DNA of 32,614 nucleotides from Candidatus Nanopelagicales bacterium (GCA_030830475.1 JAURMX010000001.1:1-32614); one strand, 5' to 3'; counted from the first letter of the stretch, positions 16,590 through 25,139 are shown. The notes: generated by a model from the letters alone, not told the origin. A program made the numbers and translations.

Positions 16590-17272
16590 AAATTACCGCC
16601 ATCTCAATCTTTCCAGAGTATTTTGCGCCTTTAGAGCTATCCCTGATCGGAAAGGCAAGAGAACAGAAGATCATTGATTTTAAAACTGTAAATCTGCGGG
16701 ATTACACCTACGACAACCATCACACAGTAGATGACACTCCTTACGGCGGTGGCGCGGGAATGGTTATGAAACCGGAGCCTTGGGGTGAGGCGATCGATGC
16801 GGTAATTGAACAATCTGATCAGGTAATAGATTTGGTGATTCTTACACCTGCCGGAAAACAATTTAGTCAACGAGTTGCTGAGGAGTTTTCGCAATCTGAA
16901 CACTTGCTTTTCGCGTGTGGTCGTTATGAGGGAATCGATGCACGGGTCGCTGATTATTACCATGGTGTAAAGAAAGTAAGAGTTCATGAGATTTCAATTG
17001 GGGATTATGTATTAAACGGAGGAGAGGTTGCTGCGATGGTAATTATCGAAGCGGTAACCCGATTAATTCCTGGAGTTATCGGTAACCCCGAATCACTTGC
17101 AGAAGAGTCACATAATGAGCTCGGAAGTGTTGAGTATCCCAATTACACAAAGCCAGCACTCTGGCGGGGGCATTCTGTGCCTGAAATCTTGTTATCTGGT
17201 AATCATGGAGAGATTTCAAAGTGGCGCATAGTTCAATCAAAATCACGTTCAAGAGGCGAACTAAGCGAATAA
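16586..17272 (+). CDS. trmD: tRNA (guanine37-N1)-methyltransferase TrmD
   Basis: TrmD methylates G37 of certain tRNAs, preventing +1 frameshifting. The 228-residue protein shows the SPOUT trefoil-knot fold: DDTPYGGGAGMVMKPEP near residue 50, LLFACGRYEGIDARV near 108, and SIGDYVLNGGEVAAMV near 134, the knot that holds S-adenosylmethionine. The C-terminal domain keeps ESHNELGSVEYPNYTKP and the GNHGEISKWR segment. Its ATG overlaps the rimM stop by four bases. In most bacteria rplS follows trmD; here the next gene is an unrelated DUF4193 gene. Confidence 0.97.
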   Translation: MKITAISIFPEYFAPLELSLIGKAREQKIIDFKTVNLRDYTYDNHHTVDDTPYGGGAGMVMKPEPWGEAIDAVIEQSDQVIDLVILTPAGKQFSQRVAEEFSQSEHLLFACGRYEGIDARVADYYHGVKKVRVHEISIGDYVLNGGEVAAMVIIEAVTRLIPGVIGNPESLAEESHNELGSVEYPNYTKPALWRGHSVPEILLSGNHGEISKWRIVQSKSRSRGELSE

Positions 17273-17319
17273 CTGAGTTTTTCCAGGAAGTTAAGGGTTT
17301 CATGCGGGAATAATCGCGA

Positions 17320-17356
17320 CACGCCGAGTGTTGGCCAGGACACGAGCGTGGGTTTT
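17320..17356 (+). terminator. Probable terminator hairpin after trmD
   Basis: CACGC (17320-17324) pairs with GCGTG (17346-17350), and after a small internal loop GTGTT (17328-17332) pairs with GACAC (17339-17343) including one wobble. The loop is six bases and GGTTTT follows. The T-run is short, so efficiency is uncertain. It sits about 48 bases after the trmD stop, in the 162-base gap before the DUF4193 gene. A perfect TTGACA (17395-17400) lies in the same gap, but I cannot find a well-spaced -10 box for it. Confidence 0.45.
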
Positions 17357-17434
17357 GGGCATTATCCGCCCGTGCACATCTAGCGGTCATCCCTTTGACA
17401 GCTGGTCGAACTTAGGAATGGTGGTGAGAGATCA

Positions 17435-17728
17435 ATGGCAACGGATTACGACACGCCCCGAAAAACTGATGAAGAGTTACATGAAGAATCCCTTGAAGAG
17501 CTAAAAGCTCGAAGAGCAGAGGCGCAATCAGGACAGGTTGATCTCGATGAAGAGGAAGCAGAGAACGTCGAGCTTCCAGGAGCGGATCTCTCTGGAGAAG
17601 AGTTAGCGGTTCGCGTTGTTCCAAAACAAGAGAATGAATTTACTTGTTCTCGCTGCTTCTTGGTGCACCACATAACTCAGTTAGCTAAGGGCGAGGGCGC
17701 CAAAGCTATTTGCAAAGATTGTATTTAA
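17435..17728 (+). CDS. DUF4193 family protein (actinobacterial, zinc-ribbon-like)
   Basis: A 97-residue acidic protein of the actinobacterial DUF4193 family, function unknown. The N-terminal two thirds are charged and probably flexible (DEELHEESLEELKARRAE, DLDEEEAENVELPG). The C-terminal third holds CSRCFLVHH and CKDC, two CxxC pairs likely to bind one zinc ion. Homologues lie next to DUF3093 and dut genes in other actinobacteria, as here. The ATG start has GGTGAGAG upstream. It converges on the DUF3093 gene, and the two stop codons overlap within four bases. Confidence 0.85.
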   Translation: MATDYDTPRKTDEELHEESLEELKARRAEAQSGQVDLDEEEAENVELPGADLSGEELAVRVVPKQENEFTCSRCFLVHHITQLAKGEGAKAICKDCI

Positions 17729-18195
17729 TCCTCAATCGCTGTCTTTAATTTTTCTGGATTCTTGGTGCTTACCAACCAATAAGGGGTTGGATCCCTCTGA
17801 TCATTCAGGGTTATTTTGATGCCGCCTTTAACCCAAAAACGTAGCGCTAGGAATGCGGCTGGATTAATGCCCGGTCCGCGCAAATGTCGCATCTGTTCCT
17901 CGTTTAATGGCTCAACGCCAGCGAGATATTTTTTCTCGATCTGAGCTCTACCAACCTTGAGCTTCTCATTAACAAATTCAATTCTGAGCTTTGTAAACTG
18001 ATAAAAGAATCCTGTTAGAGCTAGTGTAAGTATTAGCGCAATCCATACCGCAATCTCTCCCAGTGCGGCCCACACCGCAAGTGCAATTGAAATATCGAGA
18101 GAGAGAATAAGGAACCAAATCCATAATGGCCATTTAAGTGTCTCTTTCACGGCAAGAGAGTACTTGGCTAAATCCTTGGCGGTAGTCAATTGCAC
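17725..18195 (-). CDS. DUF3093 family membrane protein
   Basis: A 156-residue protein with two adjacent hydrophobic segments (about residues 22-42 and 45-65), followed by a soluble domain ending in PYWLVSTKNPEKLKTAI, the characteristic DUF3093 C-terminal motif. It is probably an inner-membrane protein with a cytoplasmic C-terminal domain; its function is unknown. The GTG start (complement of 18193-18195) gives MQLTTAKDLAKY. No ribosome-binding site is seen, but a -10-like TACCCT lies nine bases upstream. It diverges from the thioesterase gene and overlaps the DUF4193 stop by four bases. Confidence 0.8.
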   Translation of the reverse strand: MQLTTAKDLAKYSLAVKETLKWPLWIWFLILSLDISIALAVWAALGEIAVWIALILTLALTGFFYQFTKLRIEFVNEKLKVGRAQIEKKYLAGVEPLNEEQMRHLRGPGINPAAFLALRFWVKGGIKITLNDQRDPTPYWLVSTKNPEKLKTAIED

Positions 18196-18204
18196 GGCAC
18201 CAAC

Positions 18205-18214
18205 AGGGTAACCT
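18205..18214. promoter_or_regulatory. Candidate divergent promoter with overlapping -10 boxes
   Basis: AGGGTAACCT reads as TAACCT on the plus strand (18209-18214), seven bases before the thioesterase ATG, and as TACCCT on the minus strand (18210-18205), nine bases before the DUF3093 GTG. Only 26 bases separate the two start codons, so both promoters must lie here. The plus-strand element fits the leaderless layout well; the minus-strand one is looser. Confidence 0.5.
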
Positions 18215-18221
18215 TGCCCCT

Positions 18222-18800
18222 ATGTCTCGTGGCCTGAGTATCAATCCTCCTGCTGGCGCAAAAGTTCCCGAAAGACATCCTCAAGCCCCTGCGCCTGGTT
18301 CATTACTTGGTTCCCATAATCAGGATTGCTACGGATGCGGAGCTTCCCATCCCGCAGGCTTACATCTCATCGCTTACTCAGGTGAAGGCATGACAATAAA
18401 TGCAAAGTTCACCGTTACTGAACTGCATCAAGGTGCTCCTGGTTTAGCTCATGGTGGATTGCTTTCCTGCGCCTTTGATGAAGCGCTAGGAAAGTTGATG
18501 TGGTTAGTTAGACAACCGGCTGTTACCGGAAAACTTGAAACCCTGTTTGTGGCTCCCGTACCTGTTGGAACAACTCTTTTCATAAACGCTGAGATAGTTG
18601 GACAAGAAGGTAGAAAAATCTTCTGTAAAGCTGAAGGTCGTTTGGGCTCTAATGAAGGAGCGGTAGCGGTTGAAGCTGCAGCTATTTTTATTGTCGTACC
18701 AATGGAGCATTTTATTAATAATGCCCCCGAGGGATTTAGAGAGATTCTCACCGGAAGAACCGATTTATCCATTGATAATGAGTTTGAGATAAATCCATGA
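18222..18800 (+). CDS. PaaI-type hotdog-fold thioesterase
   Basis: A 192-residue protein with a hotdog thioesterase domain from about residue 45 to 165. The family signature HGG is present in GLAHGGLLSCAFDEALG near residues 75-91, with a conserved acid (D88) one helix later. Such enzymes hydrolyse acyl-CoA thioesters; the substrate cannot be told from sequence. An N-terminal extension of about 30 residues is proline-rich and ends in DCYGCGASHPAG, a pattern typical of this subgroup. The ATG start has no ribosome-binding site and fits a leaderless message. Its stop overlaps the dut ATG by four bases. Confidence 0.85.
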   Translation: MSRGLSINPPAGAKVPERHPQAPAPGSLLGSHNQDCYGCGASHPAGLHLIAYSGEGMTINAKFTVTELHQGAPGLAHGGLLSCAFDEALGKLMWLVRQPAVTGKLETLFVAPVPVGTTLFINAEIVGQEGRKIFCKAEGRLGSNEGAVAVEAAAIFIVVPMEHFINNAPEGFREILTGRTDLSIDNEFEINP

Positions 18801-19231
18801 AGGTGTTAATTACAAAACTAGATCCAGATCTGCCTATTCCCTCTTATGCAAAACCGGGTGATGCTGGAGCTGATGTCTATTCACGTATTGATTGTGAGAT
18901 TAAGCCAGGGGAGAGGAGCTTAATTCCGACTGGAATTGCAATCGCGTTACCCGAAGGTTACGCCGCATTTGCCCACCCCAGATCAGGGTTAGCTATCAAA
19001 TACGGTGTTGGAATTGTTAATGCGCCAGGAACCATAGATGCTGGTTACCGTGGTGAGTTGCAGATGATATTGATAAACCATGACAAAAATGAGAGTTTTG
19101 TAATCAAACGCGGAGATCGCATCGCACAATTAGTTTTTCAAAGAGTAGAGAGAGTGGAGTTTGTTGAGGTTGCTGAGTTGCCAGGTTCTAATCGAGGTAG
19201 TGGTGGTTTTGGATCAACGGGGAAGTCATGA
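18797..19231 (+). CDS. dut: dUTP diphosphatase
   Basis: Dut hydrolyses dUTP to dUMP, keeping uracil out of DNA and supplying dTMP synthesis. All five trimeric dUTPase motifs are visible in 144 residues: PGDAGADVYS near 21-30 (motif I), HPRSGLA near 55 (II), GTIDAGYRGEL near 76 (III, with the catalytic aspartate), GDRIAQLVF near 105 (IV), and the glycine-rich NRGSGGFGSTG at the C-terminus (V). The ATG overlaps the thioesterase stop, and the dut stop overlaps the DUF3159 ATG, so three genes are translationally linked. Confidence 0.97.
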   Translation: MKVLITKLDPDLPIPSYAKPGDAGADVYSRIDCEIKPGERSLIPTGIAIALPEGYAAFAHPRSGLAIKYGVGIVNAPGTIDAGYRGELQMILINHDKNESFVIKRGDRIAQLVFQRVERVEFVEVAELPGSNRGSGGFGSTGKS

Positions 19232-19866
19232 CTCAATCCCATGATCATGAGGCTGACAAAGCCAAGATTGTTAACGCTCTCGGAGGTAAAAAAGGTTTAA
19301 TTGATTCTGGCTTACCAGCTCTAGTCTTCTTGGTTGCCTTTAATTTCACTAATGAGGTAACACAATCTTCATATGCTGCTCTTGCTCTTTCATTGCTTTT
19401 GACCTTGATTCGATTGGTAAAACGCGAAACCATTCAGCATGCCATCTCAGGTGTCATTGGGGTAGCGGTATGTGCCTGGCTGGCTAACCGTTCTGGAAAT
19501 GCAGAGGATTTTTATCTTCCTGGATTATGGACCAATGCCATTTATGGGGTTGCTTACCTAATCTCCATATTGGTGAGATGGCCAGTAATCGGTTTGATTG
19601 TTGGACCGTTACTAGAAGAGAACTTTCGCTGGCGTAAAGATCCGGCCCGCACAAAGGTTTACACCAAAGCGACCTGGCTTTGGGTAGCAATGTTTGCCAT
19701 CCGATTGTTAGTGCAATACCCCCTCTATCTTGCCGAGAATGTAAATGCACTAGGCACCGCTCGTTTAATTATGGGATATCCATTATTTATCGTGACCGCA
19801 TGGGCAACTTGGCTGGTTATCAAGAGTGGACCCAAACTGCAGGAAGATCTAAAGATTAACCCTTAA
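19228..19866 (+). CDS. DUF3159 family integral membrane protein
   Basis: A 212-residue hydrophobic protein of the actinobacterial DUF3159 family, function unknown. It begins with a soluble stretch of about 25 residues (DHEADKAKIVNALGGKKGL), then five or six membrane segments between about residues 28 and 200, and FRWRKDP in the middle, a typical family sequence. Homologues lie near dut in other actinobacteria. The ATG at 19228 overlaps the dut stop and has GGGGAAG upstream. Its end overlaps the convergent TrkA-like gene by 11 bases. Confidence 0.82.
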   Translation: MTQSHDHEADKAKIVNALGGKKGLIDSGLPALVFLVAFNFTNEVTQSSYAALALSLLLTLIRLVKRETIQHAISGVIGVAVCAWLANRSGNAEDFYLPGLWTNAIYGVAYLISILVRWPVIGLIVGPLLEENFRWRKDPARTKVYTKATWLWVAMFAIRLLVQYPLYLAENVNALGTARLIMGYPLFIVTAWATWLVIKSGPKLQEDLKINP

Positions 19867-20518
19867 GTACGAAACATCCTTTTAATTGTTCCTCAGCAAC
19901 TGCTGAGGCGACAAATATCAATTCATCCCCGGCAGAAAAAACATCATGGGCAGATGGTGCGATTACATGACCATCACGGATGATTGCAGCTAAAGAAGCA
20001 TCTTCGGGGAGTTCGATCTCTTCCACACTCTTTCCAAGACATGAAGAGTCATCAGGCAGGGTTAGTTCAACCAGGTTTGCCTCTCCGGCCTTCAATGAGA
20101 AGAGTCGAACTACATCGCCAACCGATACCGCTTCCTCAACCAGGGCGGCGATGATGCGCGGGGTTGATACCGCAACATCTACACCCCATGAACTATCAAA
20201 CATCCACTCATTTTTCGGATGATTTACCCGTGCAACAACTCTGGGAACACCATATTCAGTTTTTGCTAACAGTGATGCCACAAGGTTTACCTTGTCATCG
20301 CCAGTTGCGGCCACCATAACCTGACAGGTATCAAGTTTTGCCTTATCAAGAGAGCTTATCTCGCAGGCATCAGCCAATAACCATTCAGCGGAGGGAACAC
20401 TTTCCATCTTAAGAGATTTAGGATTTTTATCAATTAGCAAAACTTGATGGCCATTAGAAATAAGTTCCCGGGCGATAGCACGCCCCGCGTTGCCGGCTCC
20501 GGCTATAGCGATTCTCAT
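19856..20518 (-). CDS. TrkA-family K+ uptake regulatory protein (second of pair)
   Basis: A 220-residue cytoplasmic protein with an N-terminal Rossmann nucleotide-binding domain (RCK_N; GAGNAGRAIARELISNGH at residues 7-24) and a C-terminal TrkA_C domain (about 135-215, LGKSVEEIELPEDASL). TrkA proteins gate Trk/Ktr potassium transporters according to bound NAD or ATP. It is a paralogue of the preceding gene, and its ATG overlaps that gene's stop (TAATG), so the two are co-translated, like the ceoB/ceoC pair of mycobacteria. No membrane Trk subunit lies in the window. Confidence 0.9.
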   Translation of the reverse strand: MRIAIAGAGNAGRAIARELISNGHQVLLIDKNPKSLKMESVPSAEWLLADACEISSLDKAKLDTCQVMVAATGDDKVNLVASLLAKTEYGVPRVVARVNHPKNEWMFDSSWGVDVAVSTPRIIAALVEEAVSVGDVVRLFSLKAGEANLVELTLPDDSSCLGKSVEEIELPEDASLAAIIRDGHVIAPSAHDVFSAGDELIFVASAVAEEQLKGCFVLKG

Positions 20519-21180
20519 TACTCACCACCAGGGGTTTGGCTTAGAGATTTTTCAGTAGCTAAGAGGTTTGTGTCCTCAACCATTACATGGACAACATCGC
20601 CTTCCTGCAAAACGGTATGTTCATTTGGAATTATGCCTTCGCCCAATCTGGTAATGAAGGCTACGCGACAAGAGGTGTGTTGCTCGATTAAAGATGCTGG
20701 CTTGCCAAACCACTCTCTATGCAATGGCATTTCGGCTAGTTGCACCTTTCCTGATGCATCCTGCCATTCCGAACGTGAACCCTGCGGCAAAATACGTCGC
20801 ATAATCTGATCAGTGGTCCATAGAACGGTAGCTACTGTAGGAATTCCAAGACGTTGATAAATCTCGGCGCGAGCCGGATCGTAAATACGCGCTACCACAC
20901 TGGCGACACCGTAGTTTTCCCGTGCGACGCGAGCCGCAAGAATATTTGAGTTATCACCATTTGAAACTGCGGCAAATGCATCAGCTCTTTCAATACCAGC
21001 TTCTAGCAATGTATCTCTATCAAATCCGACCCCAGCAACGGTAAGTCCATTGAAATCCGCGCCCAGTCTTCGGAAAGCTTCGCGATCTTGATCGATTACC
21101 GCAACTGAGTGTCCGAGTGCTTGAAAATCTTTAGCCAAGGTAGAGCCGACTCGTCCGCATCCCATGATGACGATATGCAC
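20518..21180 (-). CDS. trkA: TrkA-family K+ uptake regulatory protein (first of pair)
   Basis: A 220-residue protein starting MHIVIMGCGRVGSTLA, the standard actinobacterial TrkA N-terminus with the GxGxxG nucleotide-binding loop at residues 7-12. The RCK_N domain occupies about residues 1-130. The TrkA_C domain follows (about 140-215; GLGKS is replaced by WFGKPASLIEQHTSC). It presumably forms a hetero-oligomer with the overlapping downstream paralogue to gate a potassium channel encoded elsewhere. The start is GTG (complement of 21178-21180), with no ribosome-binding site on that strand; TAGATT (21194-21189) lies eight bases upstream. Confidence 0.92.
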   Translation of the reverse strand: MHIVIMGCGRVGSTLAKDFQALGHSVAVIDQDREAFRRLGADFNGLTVAGVGFDRDTLLEAGIERADAFAAVSNGDNSNILAARVARENYGVASVVARIYDPARAEIYQRLGIPTVATVLWTTDQIMRRILPQGSRSEWQDASGKVQLAEMPLHREWFGKPASLIEQHTSCRVAFITRLGEGIIPNEHTVLQEGDVVHVMVEDTNLLATEKSLSQTPGGE

Positions 21181-21188
21181 AAAAGGAG

Positions 21189-21206
21189 AATCTACACCTT
21201 TAGGCT
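21189..21206. promoter_or_regulatory. Divergent promoter region for trkA and the TRAM methyltransferase
   Basis: On the minus strand TAGATT (21194-21189) is a -10 candidate eight bases before the trkA GTG. On the plus strand TAGGCT (21201-21206) is a -10 candidate for the methyltransferase, with initiation near 21213 and a leader of about 46 bases ending in an AGGGAG ribosome-binding site (21248-21253). No clear -35 box is seen for either. Confidence 0.4.
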
Positions 21207-21258
21207 AGTTACCTGGAAATCTGCGCCATTTGTCGCGGTTAATTGCGAGGGAGAAGCT

Positions 21259-22413
21259 GTGGAAGTTGGCGACCAAGTTGAGGTCGAAGTTAACTCAATA
21301 GCTCATGGCGGTCATTGTGTGGCTCGATATAACGGCCAAGTAATCTTTGTCAGACATGCAATTCCTGGTGAAAAAGTTGTCGTTGAGATAACCGATAAGA
21401 GCAAGAACTTTGCGCGCGGCAATTCTGTAAGGGTCATACAGGCATCCCCTCATCGCATTAAACCCAATTGTAAGTTTGCACATCCTGCTGGTTGCGGCGG
21501 ATGCGACTTCCAACATATCGAACTAGATCATCAAAGAACCCTAAAGGCGGAGATTATTCGCGAGCAGTTTGCTCGCTTAGCCAAATTGGATATTTCAATT
21601 GAGGTTGAGAAGGTCGAACCAACCACTAATTGGCGCAGCCGGATGGAGTTCACAGTATCGGAAAACCGTAAATTAGCGTTACATGCAGCTCGAAGCAACG
21701 AATTGGTTGAAATCGATAATTGCAACATTGCGCATTCGAATATCGATATCACTGAGATAAATAACCGGCGCCTTCCAGTAGGGAAGAAAGTTGATGTGGT
21801 CATCTCTTCGGCTGGCGATAGAGAGATAGTTGTAGAAGGCAGAGAGAATCTATCGCTTATAAAGGAGAACTCATCAGGTTTTGAGTTTTCATTAAATCCA
21901 ATTACTTTCTGGCAAAGCCATGTTAGCGCTCCGAAGATTTTGACTGATGCGGTCAAAAATTATGCAGAGTTGAAGTTAGGCGATCACCTTTTTGACTTGT
22001 ACGGCGGTGCCGGTCTGTTTACCGGATCACTAATCAATGAAGTAGGTCCAGGTGGAAGAGTTACCTTGATCGAATCTGATGAAAACGCCATCATTGATGC
22101 GCGAAGAAGCTTTGCGACCCTGGAAAATGTTGAGATTGTGCGGGCCCGGGTAGAGAGAGCACTTAAGGATTATCGCGCCGCCAATGTTGTAGTTCTAGAT
22201 CCGCCCAGGGCTGGCGCTGGTGCTGCTGTAATTACTGCTATGGCAAAACTGAAACCTCGGAATATTGTTTACGTTGCATGCGATCCAGCTGCCTTGGCCC
22301 GAGATACCTCTTATCTTCGGGATGCCGGTTTCGAATTAAAGGCGTTAAGGGCCTTTGACCTCTTCCCGATGACAGCTCACATGGAGTGTGTGGCGCGTTT
22401 CATGCCAGCCTAG
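21259..22413 (+). CDS. TRAM-domain TrmA/RlmD-family RNA methyltransferase
   Basis: A SAM-dependent enzyme that methylates C5 of uridine in rRNA or tRNA; which position is not decidable here. Domains in order: TRAM RNA-binding domain (about residues 1-55, VEVGDQVEVEVNSIAHGGHC); a [4Fe-4S] cysteine cluster C-x7-C-x2-C at residues 71, 79 and 82, with a probable fourth ligand in IDNCNIAH; and the methyltransferase domain with FDLYGGAGLFTGS, VLDPPRAGAGA, the catalytic Cys341 in YVACDPAALARD and the base glutamate in HMECVA. I start it at GTG 21259, five bases after AGGGAG, giving 384 residues. An in-frame ATG at 21109 exists but would overlap trkA and add 50 residues the family lacks. Confidence 0.88.
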   Translation: MEVGDQVEVEVNSIAHGGHCVARYNGQVIFVRHAIPGEKVVVEITDKSKNFARGNSVRVIQASPHRIKPNCKFAHPAGCGGCDFQHIELDHQRTLKAEIIREQFARLAKLDISIEVEKVEPTTNWRSRMEFTVSENRKLALHAARSNELVEIDNCNIAHSNIDITEINNRRLPVGKKVDVVISSAGDREIVVEGRENLSLIKENSSGFEFSLNPITFWQSHVSAPKILTDAVKNYAELKLGDHLFDLYGGAGLFTGSLINEVGPGGRVTLIESDENAIIDARRSFATLENVEIVRARVERALKDYRAANVVVLDPPRAGAGAAVITAMAKLKPRNIVYVACDPAALARDTSYLRDAGFELKALRAFDLFPMTAHMECVARFMPA

Positions 22414-22427
22414 AGTGGGCTCGCCAA

Positions 22428-22485
22428 TTAGAACTCCATTTAGAACTTAAGCAAGAAATCATGGCCAGTTAGTATTCGGCCATGA
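22428..22485 (+). promoter_or_regulatory. acnA leaderless promoter with inverted and direct repeats
   Basis: TAGTAT (22470-22475) lies six bases before the acnA ATG at 22482, with no ribosome-binding site. It is enclosed by a perfect inverted repeat with 8-bp arms, TCATGGCC (22459-22466) and GGCCATGA (22478-22485), 11 bases apart; the right arm includes the start codon. Upstream lie two exact direct copies of TTAGAACT (22428-22435 and 22440-22447), 12 bases apart start to start. The layout suggests a repressor site over the -10 box and possibly an activator site upstream. Confidence 0.55.
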
Positions 22486-25139
22486 GCAAAAACTCCTTTG
22501 ATGCACAGAGCACCCTTGAAGTTGCCGGTAAGAGTTATCAGATTTTTGATATCACCAAACTTCCAGCCGCAGCTGATCTGCCATTCTCGCTGAAGATCCT
22601 GCTGGAAAATCTGCTTCGCACAGAGGATGGAGCCAACATAACAGCCAAGCAGATCGAAGCTTTGGCATCTTGGAACCCTGATTCACAACCTGATACTGAA
22701 ATTCAATTCACTCCAGCGCGCGTGATCATGCAGGATTTCACCGGCGTGCCTTGCGTTGTAGATCTAGCAACAATGCGTGAAGCGATTGCTGAACTAGGTG
22801 GAGATCCCGCTCGAGTTAATCCACTTGCACCAGCAGAGCTAGTTATTGATCACTCGGTTATTGCAGATAAGTACGGAACTCAAGACGCCTTTGCTCAAAA
22901 TGTAGAAATCGAATATGAAAGAAACACGGAGCGATATCGATTCCTGCGCTGGGGTCAAAGCGCATTTGATGAGTTCAAGGTGGTTCCACCCGGAACCGGC
23001 ATTGTTCACCAGGTAAATATCGAGTACCTCGCCCGCGTCGTTATGACAAGAAATGTTGGGGGAGTTGAGCGGGCTTATCCGGATACCGTTGTGGGTACCG
23101 ACTCACACACAACAATGGTTAATGGACTTGGTGTTTTGGGTTGGGGCGTAGGAGGAATTGAAGCAGAGGCTGCTCTTTTAGGTCAGCCAGTATCCATGTT
23201 GATTCCACGTGTAGTTGGATTCAAATTAAGTGGATCACTTCCAGTTGGAACTACCGCAACAGATTTAGTTTTAACAATCACTGAGATGTTGCGCAAACAT
23301 GGAGTAGTAGGAAAGTTTGTCGAGTTCTATGGGCCTGGTGTAAGCGCTCTACCAATGGCAAACCGAGCGACAATCGGAAATATGTCCCCGGAATATGGTT
23401 CAACCGTCGCTATCTTTCCAATTGATGAAGAAACTATTAAGTATCTACAGCTAACAGGTCGATCACCAGAGCAATTAGAGCTGGTTGAAAAGTATGCGAA
23501 ACGACAAGGTATTTGGCACGATCCAAAGGCCACACCAAGATATTCAGAGCATCTCGAGCTTGATCTAGCGCAGATAGTTCCATCGATCGCAGGTCCAAAG
23601 CGACCACAGGATAGAGTCTCTTTAAGCGATGCGAAGAGCGCTTTTGCAAAAGCGGTTTCAACTTATCTTTCTGAGAAATCAGCTAAGCAACCAGTTCCAG
23701 TTACCGTTAATTCAAAATCTGGGGCGGTAACAAATGGCTCTGTTGTAATTGCTTCAATTACTTCTTGTACCAATACCTCTAATCCCAGCGTAATGATTGG
23801 CGCGGGCTTGCTAGCCAAAAAGGCGGTAGAAAAAGGATTAGTCAGTAAGCCTTGGGTAAAAACTACTTTGGCTCCAGGCTCAAAGGTGGTAACTAATTAT
23901 TATGAAAAAGCTGGACTAACTCCCTATCTTGAGAAGTTGGGCTTTAACCTGGTTGGCTATGGTTGCGTAACCTGTATTGGAAACTCTGGACCACTTCCAG
24001 TCGAAATAAGCAAAGCGGTAAATGAAAATGATCTCGCAGTTGCTGCGGTTCTTTCAGGCAATAGAAATTTTGAAGGTCGTATCAGTCCTGATGTAAAGAT
24101 GAATTACCTGGCTTCACCGCCGCTAGTAGTCGCCTATTCAATTGCTGGAAGTATGGATCATGATTTTGATAGAGATCCACTTGGGAAAGATTCCACTGGT
24201 AATGATGTATTTCTAAAGGATATCTGGCCGTCAACCGCTGAAATCCAAACAGTCATCGATGAAGTGGTTTCCTCGGAGATGTTTAAAAAGGATTACTCCA
24301 GCGTATTTGCCGGAGACGAGCATTGGACCTCTTTGGATACACCCACCGGAAAGGTCTTCGAGTGGGATTCCAACTCAACATATGTACGCAAACCGCCATA
24401 CTTTGAAGGAATGCCGCGTCAGCCCAAGCCGGTCACTGATATCAAAGCCGCTCGGGTACTGGCGAAGTTAGGTGATTCAGTTACAACTGACCACATTTCC
24501 CCAGCTGGCTCAATAAAGGTTGATTCTCCGGCCGGTAAATATTTAGCTGAACATGGTGTTGCTAAAGCGGATTTCAACTCCTATGGATCGCGACGCGGTA
24601 ATCACGAAGTAATGATTCGCGGCACCTTTGCAAATATTCGATTGAAGAATCTGTTGCTCAATGGCGTGGAAGGTGGATACACCAGAAACTTCTTGGCAGG
24701 TGGCGAGCAGACCACAATCTACGACGCATCCATGGCTTATCAATCTGCAGGAGTGCCTCTAGTTATCTTGGCTGGCAAAGAGTATGGCTCGGGATCTTCC
24801 AGGGATTGGGCGGCAAAAGGAACCGCTTTGCTAGGAGTTAAAGCTGTAATCGCTGAATCATTTGAACGTATTCATCGCTCTAACTTGATTGGAATGGGAG
24901 TTCTTCCACTTCAGTTTATGGATGGAGAAACTGCAGAGAGCCTAGGCTTAACTGGAGAAGAGGTTTTCTCAATTGAGGGAGTGACCGCACTTAATGATGG
25001 CTCTATTCCGAGCACGGTAAAGGTGAGCGCAGACGATAAGAGTTTTACCGCAAAGGTACGCATCGATACCCCAGGTGAGGCGGATTACTACCGCCACGGT
25101 GGAATCATGCAGTACGTGCTCCGCTCGCTCTTATCCTAA
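22482..25139 (+). CDS. acnA: Aconitate hydratase A
   Basis: Aconitase interconverts citrate and isocitrate in the tricarboxylic acid cycle. The 885-residue AcnA-type enzyme is full length. The three [4Fe-4S] ligands are Cys429 ([11 protein letters not shown]), Cys495 and Cys498 ([13 protein letters not shown]). The substrate-binding N-terminal parts include [13 protein letters not shown] and [21 protein letters not shown]. The C-terminal swivel domain carries [13 protein letters not shown], with the catalytic serine region. The ATG at 22482 matches the AcnA N-terminus ([19 protein letters not shown]). dxs begins 19 bases downstream but seems to have its own promoter. Confidence 0.97.
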   Translation: MSKNSFDAQSTLEVAGKSYQIFDITKLPAAADLPFSLKILLENLLRTEDGANITAKQIEALASWNPDSQPDTEIQFTPARVIMQDFTGVPCVVDLATMREAIAELGGDPARVNPLAPAELVIDHSVIADKYGTQDAFAQNVEIEYERNTERYRFLRWGQSAFDEFKVVPPGTGIVHQVNIEYLARVVMTRNVGGVERAYPDTVVGTDSHTTMVNGLGVLGWGVGGIEAEAALLGQPVSMLIPRVVGFKLSGSLPVGTTATDLVLTITEMLRKHGVVGKFVEFYGPGVSALPMANRATIGNMSPEYGSTVAIFPIDEETIKYLQLTGRSPEQLELVEKYAKRQGIWHDPKATPRYSEHLELDLAQIVPSIAGPKRPQDRVSLSDAKSAFAKAVSTYLSEKSAKQPVPVTVNSKSGAVTNGSVVIASITSCTNTSNPSVMIGAGLLAKKAVEKGLVSKPWVKTTLAPGSKVVTNYYEKAGLTPYLEKLGFNLVGYGCVTCIGNSGPLPVEISKAVNENDLAVAAVLSGNRNFEGRISPDVKMNYLASPPLVVAYSIAGSMDHDFDRDPLGKDSTGNDVFLKDIWPSTAEIQTVIDEVVSSEMFKKDYSSVFAGDEHWTSLDTPTGKVFEWDSNSTYVRKPPYFEGMPRQPKPVTDIKAARVLAKLGDSVTTDHISPAGSIKVDSPAGKYLAEHGVAKADFNSYGSRRGNHEVMIRGTFANIRLKNLLLNGVEGGYTRNFLAGGEQTTIYDASMAYQSAGVPLVILAGKEYGSGSSRDWAAKGTALLGVKAVIAESFERIHRSNLIGMGVLPLQFMDGETAESLGLTGEEVFSIEGVTALNDGSIPSTVKVSADDKSFTAKVRIDTPGEADYYRHGGIMQYVLRSLLS

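Noticed and set aside
17395-17400. Perfect TTGACA as the -35 box of the DUF4193 gene
   Set aside because: No TANNNT stands 16-18 bases downstream; the nearest -10-like TAGGAA is only 12 bases away, so I did not call a promoter.
21200-21217. TTAGGCTAGTTACCT-like sequence as an IdeR/DtxR iron box
   Set aside because: Only the first half matches the 19-bp consensus; the second half needs a two-base gap, so it does not qualify.
21109-21258. Upstream ATG for the TRAM methyltransferase
   Set aside because: It would overlap the divergent trkA gene by 72 bases and add residues lacking family character; GTG 21259 has AGGGAG at good spacing.
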